Below are positions 1-5,970 of a stretch of DNA of 6,949 bases, piece by piece. Every line of letters begins with the position of its first letter. Position 1 is the stretch's first letter. This DNA is from Bacteroidota bacterium. Lineage in GTDB: Bacteria > Bacteroidota > Bacteroidia > Bacteroidales > CG2-30-32-10. Both the position numbers and the translations under genes were made by a program. The notes beneath the pieces were generated by a model that saw only the letters and a list, made by a program, of their open reading frames with translations, was not told the origin of the DNA and made no database searches. The stretch is taken from assembly GCA_013334735.1 (NCBI GenBank), contig JAAXXA010000151.1, positions 1 through 6,949 of the forward strand, given 5' to 3'.

Positions 1-599
1 TTATTTATCTGATTATTGTTTTTAATCTGATTAACATCATTATTATCGTAATAGTAATAATAATAGCTATAATAATTATAATAATAGTAATAGCTGTAAT
101 AATTGTAATAATAGTAATAGCTGTAATAATTATAGTAATAACTGTAATAATTGGAATAATAGCTGTAGTAGTTGCTATAATAGCTGTAATAATCGTAGTA
201 ATTGTAATATCCGCTATAGCTGTAATAATTATAATAACCACTGTAGCTGTAGTAATTATAATAATAGCTGTAATAATCGGAATAGTAAGAGTAATAATAA
301 TAGCTGTAATAGTTGTAATAATAGCTGTAATAATCGCTATAATAGCTGTAATAGTTGGAATAATAACTATAATAATTATAGTAATCGTAATAATTACCTT
401 CCTGTTTTTCCGGTTGGTCGTTGCCTAATTTTGCAATGGACGAAAACGCGGGAAGAGCAGCAAAAAGACCAGCAAGTCCTAATGTTTGCTTAGCAGCACG
501 TTTTAGTGCATCTCTTCTTGACAGTTTTGGATTATTTTCCTGATTTTTTTCCGGATCCAAACTGTTAATGATTACGGGATCATTAGATGTGTCGCTCAT
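1..599 (-). CDS. Tyr-rich repeat protein with Tat-like leader, probable radical SAM-modified precursor (3' end outside window)
   Basis: This open frame starts at ATG 599-597 and stays open to base 1, giving 199 complete codons and no stop. An in-frame TAA at 614-612 leaves this as the only ATG start. There is no clear Shine-Dalgarno, only an A-rich 21-nt gap after the glycosyltransferase gene. Residues 1-26 are polar. Residues 27-33 read SRRDALK, a good twin-arginine motif, followed by a basic stretch and a hydrophobic segment at about 40-56. A linker (57-69) leads to residues 70-184, which contain only Y, S, N, D and G: 77 Tyr in 115, with no Cys, His, Trp or Phe. An Asn-rich segment (185-199) follows. 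The gene lies last in a cassette with two SPASM radical SAM enzymes, a pseudo-rSAM-like protein and a GT9 enzyme, so I infer it is their substrate. A Tyr-rich surface protein unrelated to the enzymes is the alternative. I do not recognise a named family. Confidence 0.85.
   Translation of the reverse strand, partial: MSDTSNDPVIINSLDPEKNQENNPKLSRRDALKRAAKQTLGLAGLFAALPAFSSIAKLGNDQPEKQEGNYYDYYNYYSYYSNYYSYYSDYYSYYYNYYSYYYYSYYSDYYSYYYNYYSYSGYYNYYSYSGYYNYYDYYSYYSNYYSYYSNYYSYYYNYYSYYYYYNYYSYYYYYNYYSYYYYYYDNNDVNQIKNNNQIN
48..392 (-). repeat. Tyr-rich coding repeat array with 21-nt and 27-nt units
   Basis: These 345 bases encode residues 70-184 of the precursor-like protein. The core [N/D]YYS occurs 13 times, beginning at residues 75, 82, 89, 96, 108, 115, 124, 136, 143, 150, 157, 166 and 175. 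Most spacings are 7 residues (units such as NYYSYYS) or 9 residues (NYYSYSGYY and NYYSYYYYY). Two 27-nt units (131-105 and 104-78) differ at a single base, which suggests a recent duplication. The two NYYSYSGYY units (257-231 and 230-204) differ at five bases, all of them synonymous. The copy number is likely to vary between strains. Confidence 0.9.
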
Positions 600-620
600 A
601 TTTATGTTTTTTTATGGGTT

Positions 621-1541
621 CTACAAAAGTTTATATATGGCACTAAAAATTTGTTCTAAAGTTATTTTATTCATACAATGTTCCTGAGCCAAGGGACACA
701 TAGTTGCATAATTATGTGAAAAATTTGGTCCCAGACATTCATTTTTCAAGTTACATTGCTCAACCGGGGCTTCAACATGCAAATGTTCGGTATAACCATA
801 AACATTAGATTTTGTAGGACCCCATAAAACTACAGCGGGTTTTTCCACCAAATGAGCTGCATGCATTATAAAATTATCAGATGTTACGACAAAGTTACAC
901 TTTTTTATTAAAGAAATCAACTGTCGGGGTGAAGTTAAATTTAAAAGAGAATAAGCTCCCTTAATATGTACATCCGTCATTTTACCAACCTGAATAACTA
1001 AAACACCTTCTGCAGTAAGTCTTTCAACGATATTATGCCAAGCCATCGGATGCATCATTTTTCGCGGAGAATCGGATGAAGGAGCGATAATAATATTTTT
1101 TTTCTTCCATGGTATAATTTTATCAAGTAAAGGATCTGATTCGATTTCCCCGGGTAAAAATAATTTTTCCTCAACGGGTGTTTGTAGTCCAAAATTCTCT
1201 GCAAGTAATTGAAATGCACGGTATTTACCGCTTTGATAATTTTCGGCATTCCAATAACTAGTATTTGCAAATTTTGCATCTTTAGGAGGGTATCCAACTT
1301 CTTTAATAGCAGGATGACCTTTAAGCAAATTAGTATATTTTGTACGGCGAACGAGATTAAATTTTTGCAATGGATTTTTATCAAACGCTAATTTCAACAC
1401 TCCTGACAACATAAGAATATCGCCATAGCCGCCAACAGGATTAATCCAAAGCTCTTCTTTGGGAACCTTAGGAACTTTAGTTTTGGCTACCTTTGCAGCT
1501 TTTGAGGGTTTTTCTTTAATATTTTTTAAACTTTTCGTCAT
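621..1541 (-). CDS. Glycosyltransferase family 9 (heptosyltransferase-like) protein
   Basis: From the ATG at 1541 the protein is 306 aa. A TTG six bases upstream could add two residues, but ATG is preferred. A Lys/Pro/Ala-rich basic extension (about residues 2-30) precedes the N-terminal Rossmann-like motif NPVGGYGD (34-41), which fits the Gly-Asp loop near the start of GT9 enzymes. In the C-terminal half, SDNFIMHAAH (221-230) followed by AVVLWGPT (236-243) matches the GT9 donor-binding region. The tail has C263, C269, C282 and C289; the CPLAQEHCM part resembles the Cys-containing C-terminus of ADP-heptose:LPS heptosyltransferases. Known family members move sugars from nucleotide-activated donors, usually onto LPS core. 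Its position 7 nt after a SPASM radical SAM gene and 21 nt before the Tyr-rich precursor suggests protein or peptide glycosylation instead, which is inference. Donor and acceptor are unknown. No membrane segment is seen, so it should act in the cytoplasm. Confidence 0.85.
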   Translation of the reverse strand: MTKSLKNIKEKPSKAAKVAKTKVPKVPKEELWINPVGGYGDILMLSGVLKLAFDKNPLQKFNLVRRTKYTNLLKGHPAIKEVGYPPKDAKFANTSYWNAENYQSGKYRAFQLLAENFGLQTPVEEKLFLPGEIESDPLLDKIIPWKKKNIIIAPSSDSPRKMMHPMAWHNIVERLTAEGVLVIQVGKMTDVHIKGAYSLLNLTSPRQLISLIKKCNFVVTSDNFIMHAAHLVEKPAVVLWGPTKSNVYGYTEHLHVEAPVEQCNLKNECLGPNFSHNYATMCPLAQEHCMNKITLEQIFSAIYKLL

Positions 1542-1548
1542 AATCAAT

Positions 1549-2640
1549 TTATAATCTAGCCCCGGTTATGGGCAAGAAATATTTTTCCAAAAATAGTTTT
1601 TTTCCTTCACATCTATTAGTTCTGTGCATAAAATTTTTATTTTTTATATAAGAATCTAAAGGACAGCCTCCATGGCAGAATTCCCAGATGGGGCAATTTT
1701 TACATTCTCCCTGAAGAAGAATGTTATTTCGTTCAATAAATTGTTCTCTTTGTTTATCCTGCATTATTTCTATTAGAGAACGTTCTTTAATATTTCCGTA
1801 AGAAATAATATCCCAGTCGCCTGCTCTGCCGCATTGAGAAGCTTCTCCGTTTGGACCTAAGTAAACATGCCCGTAAGCGCAATTTCCTGTATCTTCACAT
1901 CCTGTTGTCCTTTTATTTTCAATAATATTTTCAACAAACATTTTAAAAGGGTTTACATGCGGATATCTGTCGCGATGTTTCCACCAATAAGGAAAGATAG
2001 CGCCCAGAAAATCGGCATATTCTTCCTGGGTCATGGCAATATCATGTTTATCATTACCATAAATCAAAACAGGATTGAGCATAAAACCACCTGTGGGCTT
2101 AAGGTTTGAAAGATAAAAGAAAATATCCAGTGGGCGTTCCAGCGATTTTTTGGTAACTACATAAATAAATCCCCAACCGAAATTATTTTTTTCGAGCATA
2201 TTTATACCTTTCATAAACCGGCTGTTATAAAATGCTGAATCGCGGTTGGGACCAGGACCGCGCATATTAGGCAGCGGCTCAAAACTGGTTCCTATCTGGT
2301 TTATGCCCATACTTCTGAAAATTTTCAGGTAATTTTCGTTAAGTAAAGTAAGGTTTGATTGAATTGCATGATCAATTCTATTTTTAGTTTCAGGACAATA
2401 TTTTTCCTGAAATTCAATCGCTTTTAAAAAATAATCTTCACCAAGTAATAAAGGTTCACCGCCGTGCCAAATAAGTTGAATATGTTCTTTTGGCTTTGAT
2501 TTAAGGTATTCATCAATATTTTTAAAAATATGTTCAAGCAGGTCTAGCGACATGGTTTTAGGCTTTTTCCTTGTAACCACATCACAATAAATACAATTGG
2601 AATTGCATTTTTCGGTAGGTTTAAAAATTATGGTTGCCAT
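1549..2640 (-). CDS. Radical SAM/SPASM domain protein, probable peptide maturase
   Basis: This 363-aa protein carries the radical SAM motif C12-x3-C16-x2-C19, which binds the SAM-coordinating 4Fe-4S cluster, and GGEP at 60-63 for SAM binding. The C-terminal SPASM domain has all seven Cys: C254-x10-G265-x4-C270, then C313-x2-C316-x5-C322-x3-C326, then C344. These fit the pattern known to hold two auxiliary Fe-S clusters in anaerobic sulfatase maturases and RiPP maturases. C248 is an extra Cys. Such enzymes use a 5'-deoxyadenosyl radical to modify peptide side chains, for example by thioether formation, C-C cyclophane formation or oxidation. The start ATG lies inside the previous gene (13-nt overlap), so translation is probably coupled. 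The adjacent Tyr-rich protein is the likely substrate. Sulfatase maturation is less likely because no sulfatase is present in the window. The exact reaction cannot be read from the sequence. Confidence 0.92.
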   Translation of the reverse strand: MATIIFKPTEKCNSNCIYCDVVTRKKPKTMSLDLLEHIFKNIDEYLKSKPKEHIQLIWHGGEPLLLGEDYFLKAIEFQEKYCPETKNRIDHAIQSNLTLLNENYLKIFRSMGINQIGTSFEPLPNMRGPGPNRDSAFYNSRFMKGINMLEKNNFGWGFIYVVTKKSLERPLDIFFYLSNLKPTGGFMLNPVLIYGNDKHDIAMTQEEYADFLGAIFPYWWKHRDRYPHVNPFKMFVENIIENKRTTGCEDTGNCAYGHVYLGPNGEASQCGRAGDWDIISYGNIKERSLIEIMQDKQREQFIERNNILLQGECKNCPIWEFCHGGCPLDSYIKNKNFMHRTNRCEGKKLFLEKYFLPITGARL

Positions 2641-3500
2641 AATTCCTTTCTTTTATTTTTATGCTGTACCGATAAAAAATAATCAGCTGCTTCCATCATA
2701 TCAACAAAAAATTTACTGCAACCGGGATTATCTTTAATTGAAGTAGAAAATTTCCCCATACATACTCTCCATGCCTGGCAAAAAGCGCAACCATTTTCCT
2801 GAAGAAAAAATTCCTGCCATGAATGTAAAGCTTCTTTATATTTTTCATTTTCAGATATATCAGGAATCAAATTTATTCCGGATGCAATGTATTTTCCTTC
2901 TATTAAATCATTTTTTGTTATTGCAATATTTTCTTCTGAATCAATGTGAAGATATGTATAAGGATTATTAAAATAAACTGAGCTAAAATCGGTTGTACGG
3001 GTAGGGTTATAATTGTTAATAATAAAGTGAAAAGGTTCAATGGTTGCATGATGTGCTTTGGAGTAAACAGAGTAAGTCATCAAATCATTCAATGCTTCCC
3101 AGTCTAAATTATTTTCGCCGAAAAATACGCCACAGTCAATTCCTAAAGAAGCTAAAATATGAATGTTCGTAAAATTTTCTTTAAAATCTGTATTTAGAAA
3201 AATACGTATGTTAAGGTCGCGAATCAGTCGCATTTTTTGCATAATTTCTTTAAAAGAACCCATTTGATCGGCAAAAACAGCAATTGGAATACCGCGCCAG
3301 TTTTCGTGAAACGGAGTAGAAGCAAGAGTATTATTTTGGTGAATAACAATACAATGCAGATTATTCTGATTATTGTTAACAAATTGGCAAATATGTGGAA
3401 TATTGGCATCCGCAGAAGTGTTAACAACAAGACGTTTTTTATGTAAACGCCCTAACAGGTTTTCATCAAATTGACAAACAATTATGTGTTCTCTTGTCAT
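2628..3500 (-). CDS. Pseudo-rSAM protein with SPASM-like Cys cluster and no CxxxCxxC motif
   Basis: This 290-aa protein has no radical SAM motif; its early Cys (C9, C38, C50) are scattered. Residues of about 70-130 alternate strand-like and helix-like segments (IPIAVFAD, IRIFLNTD, IDCGVFFG), as expected for a partial TIM-barrel-like core. The C-terminus has C238-x2-C241-x5-C247, which matches the central SPASM spacing, but the fourth Cys position is F251 and a later C261 may substitute. I infer an rSAM-derived protein that cannot cleave SAM but may keep one auxiliary Fe-S cluster. Pseudo-rSAM/SPASM partners are known in Bacteroidales peptide-modification systems. It sits between two active-looking radical SAM genes, overlapping the first by 4 nt (ATGA) and the second by 13 nt, which suggests a complex with one or both, perhaps to bind the precursor. 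An enzyme with a different Fe-S chemistry is the alternative. The family assignment is uncertain. Confidence 0.75.
   Translation of the reverse strand: MTREHIIVCQFDENLLGRLHKKRLVVNTSADANIPHICQFVNNNQNNLHCIVIHQNNTLASTPFHENWRGIPIAVFADQMGSFKEIMQKMRLIRDLNIRIFLNTDFKENFTNIHILASLGIDCGVFFGENNLDWEALNDLMTYSVYSKAHHATIEPFHFIINNYNPTRTTDFSSVYFNNPYTYLHIDSEENIAITKNDLIEGKYIASGINLIPDISENEKYKEALHSWQEFFLQENGCAFCQAWRVCMGKFSTSIKDNPGCSKFFVDMMEAADYFLSVQHKNKRKELWQP
2644..2649 (-). promoter_or_regulatory. Possible ribosome binding site for the second radical SAM gene
   Basis: The minus strand reads AAAGGA three bases before the ATG at 2640. The match is good but the spacing is short. It lies inside the end of the upstream reading frame, so re-initiation by coupled ribosomes may matter more. 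Confidence 0.35.
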
Positions 3501-4498
3501 TTATATATCTCCTTAAATCTGATGTTAGCTTCGTTAATAAAGTGATTATAAGAGTGAGCCAGACAGCCTCCCATACATAAATTTTCTTCACGATAAATGC
3601 AATCATCACAATCGCCAAAAATACCGGAAACTTCGGTTCTTACTTTTTGATGCAGGTCGCGGTAAAAATTTCTGATGTCGTTCATAGAATCGAATTCATA
3701 AATTGAGCGTTTATGTGTATTTGAAAGGGGGAAGCAACCCCAAACTGTCATATCGGGACCGATATCAATAGCGGGACCGCATCCAAAACTAAGTCGTCCG
3801 CTATTATGTTTAAATAGTTTTCCTATCTGTTCTTCGGTAAAAATACATAATGGAAAACCGCAGTCGAAGCCGGCTTTAATTTTTAGACGTTCAAAAACAG
3901 GTAAATAAGAAATTAAACGTTCTGCCATTAGTTTCATTTTGTCAATATGAACATAAATATTGTGCTGCCCGGGAATAGGATGTGCAAGACCGAGACGTAA
4001 ATGCCGCCGTAAGCCAAATTCGTTAACATATTGAAAAATAAAATCTAAATTAAAATCATGTTTATAAATATTAAACCCGACAGTTGAAAGGTGTCCGAAT
4101 GTTTTTAAGAATCTACGTACATTTTCTAATTCAGAAAAAGAAGATTTCTCGGGATTATTTACATTACAAACAAAAGATAATCTGTCGGGACTTATCTTTC
4201 CGAGAACGCGTTCACATTCATTAAACATTTTTTCTCCCATAATTCCGCTGGTAAAAACATTAACATGAAATCTTCTTTCCAGCAGATACAAAACGAAATC
4301 AACAAAATGAGGGTGTAATGTAGGTTCGCCACCTAAAAGAGATACGCCCATTTCGTTTGAATGTTCCATCAAATCTGCAATATATATCAGATTATCCCAA
4401 GTGAGAATGTCGTCGGGGATGGAGTCAGCCATGTGTTTTTTTGCAAAACAATATGGGCATGACCTAACGCATTGTTGAGTAAGTAAAATATTAGCCAT
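3497..4498 (-). CDS. Radical SAM protein with variant SPASM-like C-terminus
   Basis: This is the first gene of the cassette, 333 aa. The radical SAM motif is C10-x3-C14-x2-C17, beginning within ten residues of the start, and GGEP lies at 56-59. The C-terminal region has C240-x14-C255 with an intervening G247, and C297-x2-C300-x7-C308-x3-C312. This resembles SPASM, but the spacing is seven rather than five in the middle, and no Cys follows C312, so the seventh SPASM Cys is missing. C213 and C218 form an additional pair. It probably binds the radical-generating cluster and at least one auxiliary cluster. It has no closely similar sequence in the window; the second radical SAM protein differs clearly in length and Cys layout, so the two probably do different jobs. 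It overlaps the pseudo-rSAM gene by 4 nt. Modification of the Tyr-rich precursor is inferred from context only. The substrate and reaction are unknown. Confidence 0.9.
   Translation of the reverse strand: MANILLTQQCVRSCPYCFAKKHMADSIPDDILTWDNLIYIADLMEHSNEMGVSLLGGEPTLHPHFVDFVLYLLERRFHVNVFTSGIMGEKMFNECERVLGKISPDRLSFVCNVNNPEKSSFSELENVRRFLKTFGHLSTVGFNIYKHDFNLDFIFQYVNEFGLRRHLRLGLAHPIPGQHNIYVHIDKMKLMAERLISYLPVFERLKIKAGFDCGFPLCIFTEEQIGKLFKHNSGRLSFGCGPAIDIGPDMTVWGCFPLSNTHKRSIYEFDSMNDIRNFYRDLHQKVRTEVSGIFGDCDDCIYREENLCMGGCLAHSYNHFINEANIRFKEIYK
3509..3514 (-). promoter_or_regulatory. Shine-Dalgarno for the pseudo-rSAM gene, embedded in the preceding gene
   Basis: The minus strand reads AAGGAG eight bases before the ATG at 3500. 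It is formed by the Lys-Glu codons near the end of the upstream radical SAM gene, whose TGA overlaps this ATG. It supports the chosen start and tight translational coupling of the two products. Confidence 0.7.
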
Positions 4499-4532
4499 AG
4501 TTATTCTTCGCGCTGTATAAATTAATATATTT

Positions 4533-4547
4533 CTGATTTTTAATCAG
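4533..4547. repeat. Short AT-rich inverted repeat upstream of the cassette
   Basis: CTGATT and AATCAG form perfect 6-bp arms around a 3-base loop, 34 nt or more upstream of the first radical SAM start. There is no T-run after it on the minus strand, so it is a poor terminator. It could be an operator or have no function. Confidence 0.35.
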
Positions 4548-4652
4548 TAAAAAGTAATCGGTATTCGGTGATAAGTGATAAGCAGTCAAGAAACACTATA
4601 TATCACTAACTACATGCTGTATAATGTAAAATATAAACTGATTTTAATATAG

Positions 4653-4660
4653 CAAAAATA
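4653..4660 (-). promoter_or_regulatory. Candidate Bacteroidota -7 element for the radical SAM cassette
   Basis: The minus strand reads TATTTTTG, an exact match to the Bacteroidota -7 consensus TAnnTTTG, about 155 nt upstream of the first radical SAM ATG. The nearest upstream TTTG (4692-4689) is 28 nt away, longer than the usual -33/-7 spacing. In such AT-rich sequence a chance match is likely, so this is only a candidate. If real, the 5' UTR would be about 150 nt and would contain the inverted repeat at 4533-4547. Confidence 0.25.
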
Positions 4661-4698
4661 AACAATTATAATTAATAATAATTAAATCCAAAAAAAAA

Positions 4699-5958
4699 TT
4701 ATTTCTTACTGGGAAGTAACCAAATCAGTGGATTTGAAAGTGTTTTCCCAAACCACACTTCGAAATGTAATTCTGTTTTTGACTCTGCAACGTCAGTATA
4801 AATTAGTCCTATATTTTGTTTTGTTTTCACAATATCGCCGGTTTTGACATACAAATCTTTAAGATTTGAGTAAACTGTCAGATATTCACCATGACGTATT
4901 ATAGCTACTTTGTTAGCACCTGGTATTGAAATAACACCGGTTACTTTTCCATTAAAAACAGCTCTTGCCTTAGCTCCATTATCGGTTGAAATATCAATAC
5001 CATTATTTTTTACTTTAATTCCTGATAATACAGGATGCGGATGTTCGCCAAATGTGCCTGTAACAACCCCATTTTCGGTGGGCCATGTTAATTTGCCCTT
5101 ATTTAATGTAAAACTATTTGATAATATCTGATCTGTTTCTGTTAATCCAAGTTCTTTGGAAATATTTGATGTTTTTGATGTTTTTTTAGGTGTTACAGAA
5201 TTGATGGTTAAGTTGTTGCGACTTACTTTTTTTATTTCAGCGGCAATAAGATTTTCAATGGATTGTTGTAATTTTTTTGATTCCTTTTCTTTTTGTTTAA
5301 TTGTTTTAATTAATTCTTTTTCTTTTTGTTGCAATTTTTTTACAGCAGCATTTTTTTCGTCTTTTTCTTTAGCAAGTAATAATTTTTCAGCTTCTTTAGA
5401 AGTTAAAACAGTTGATTTATTAATTTTTGTATTAATAAGTTCTGTTAGCTTAATATTCAACAATTTTGAAGTTTTAACTATTAGTTCCGATTGTTTGCGA
5501 CGATAATTAATATACTGTTGTAAATATTTAAGTCGTAGAAAAGCCTGATTAAGATCGTCAGAAGCAAATATAAATAATAGTCGGGAAAATGAGTTTCTGT
5601 TTTTGTATGCCCAATATATCATTTTAGCATAATCAGCTTTATATCGCTTAATTTCGGCTGAAAGCTTAGAAATTTCTTCGGAATTATTGTTTATTTTATA
5701 ATCAATATTATGAATTTCGTTATTAATACTAGATACTAATTCTTCGCGTTGATTAATTTTATTATTTAATATAATCAGTTGATTAAGTGATATTTGTTTG
5801 TTTTTTTTGGTTTGATATAAAAGTTTATCAGAATACGCAATATCGTTTTCGATTTTTTTCTTTTTTACCTGCAATTTTTCTTTAGAATTTTGAGAAAACA
5901 TTACATTTATATTCAGAAAAAAAACTAATAATAACAGATATGCTGTTTTATAAAACAT
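4699..5958 (-). CDS. EnvC-like murein hydrolase activator (degenerate LytM/M23 domain)
   Basis: This 419-aa protein begins with a signal peptide (about 1-22, ending MFS before Q23), so it is exported. Residues of about 24-110 and 155-245 are Lys/Glu/Gln-rich and look like coiled coils. The LytM domain covers about 290-413, starting at LTWPTENG and ending near the family-like NPLIWL. Compared with active M23 peptidases, the first His of the HxxxD motif is N318 (D322 is kept), the His of the Y-x-H-L motif is N365, and the first His of HxH is E396 (H398 is kept). Loss of these ligands is typical of EnvC-type activators, which switch on amidases during cell separation rather than cutting peptidoglycan. 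It lies 12 nt after the DUF4292 lipoprotein gene, a pairing I know from Bacteroidota. It is very unlikely to be part of the radical SAM cassette, from which about 200 nt separate it. Confidence 0.9.
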   Translation of the reverse strand: MFYKTAYLLLLVFFLNINVMFSQNSKEKLQVKKKKIENDIAYSDKLLYQTKKNKQISLNQLIILNNKINQREELVSSINNEIHNIDYKINNNSEEISKLSAEIKRYKADYAKMIYWAYKNRNSFSRLLFIFASDDLNQAFLRLKYLQQYINYRRKQSELIVKTSKLLNIKLTELINTKINKSTVLTSKEAEKLLLAKEKDEKNAAVKKLQQKEKELIKTIKQKEKESKKLQQSIENLIAAEIKKVSRNNLTINSVTPKKTSKTSNISKELGLTETDQILSNSFTLNKGKLTWPTENGVVTGTFGEHPHPVLSGIKVKNNGIDISTDNGAKARAVFNGKVTGVISIPGANKVAIIRHGEYLTVYSNLKDLYVKTGDIVKTKQNIGLIYTDVAESKTELHFEVWFGKTLSNPLIWLLPSKK

Positions 5959-5970
5959 AAAAAGTATTAA

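Noticed and set aside
5..241. A same-strand 78-codon frame rich in Ile, Thr and Ala
   Set aside because: It is the Tyr repeat read one base out of phase (TAT and TAC repeats give ATT and similar codons). The frame from ATG 599 with its Tat-like leader explains the DNA better.
48..392. CRISPR array or plain non-coding microsatellite
   Set aside because: There are no unique spacers or constant repeats; the units keep an open frame and differ mainly at synonymous positions.
48..392. Bacteroidota general O-glycosylation sites in the Tyr-rich tail
   Set aside because: The known D-(S/T)-(hydrophobic) motif does not occur in the tract, so any glycosylation would need a different enzyme such as the neighbouring GT9.
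2628..3500. A frameshifted or truncated radical SAM gene
   Set aside because: The upstream gene is complete with its own C-terminal Cys cluster, the start has a good Shine-Dalgarno, and no CxxxCxxC remnant is visible upstream in another frame.
4533..4547. Rho-independent terminator for the EnvC-like gene
   Set aside because: The stem is AT-rich, only 6 bp, and not followed by a T-run on the transcribed strand.
5156..5506. Plus-strand 116-codon open frame rich in Phe and Ser
   Set aside because: It is antisense to the Lys/Glu-rich coiled coil of the EnvC-like gene, whose codons produce such frames; nothing supports it as a gene.
4699..5958. Peptidase that matures the Tyr-rich precursor
   Set aside because: Most catalytic and zinc-binding LytM positions are replaced, and the gene pairs with the DUF4292 gene, which fits an EnvC-type cell-division role.
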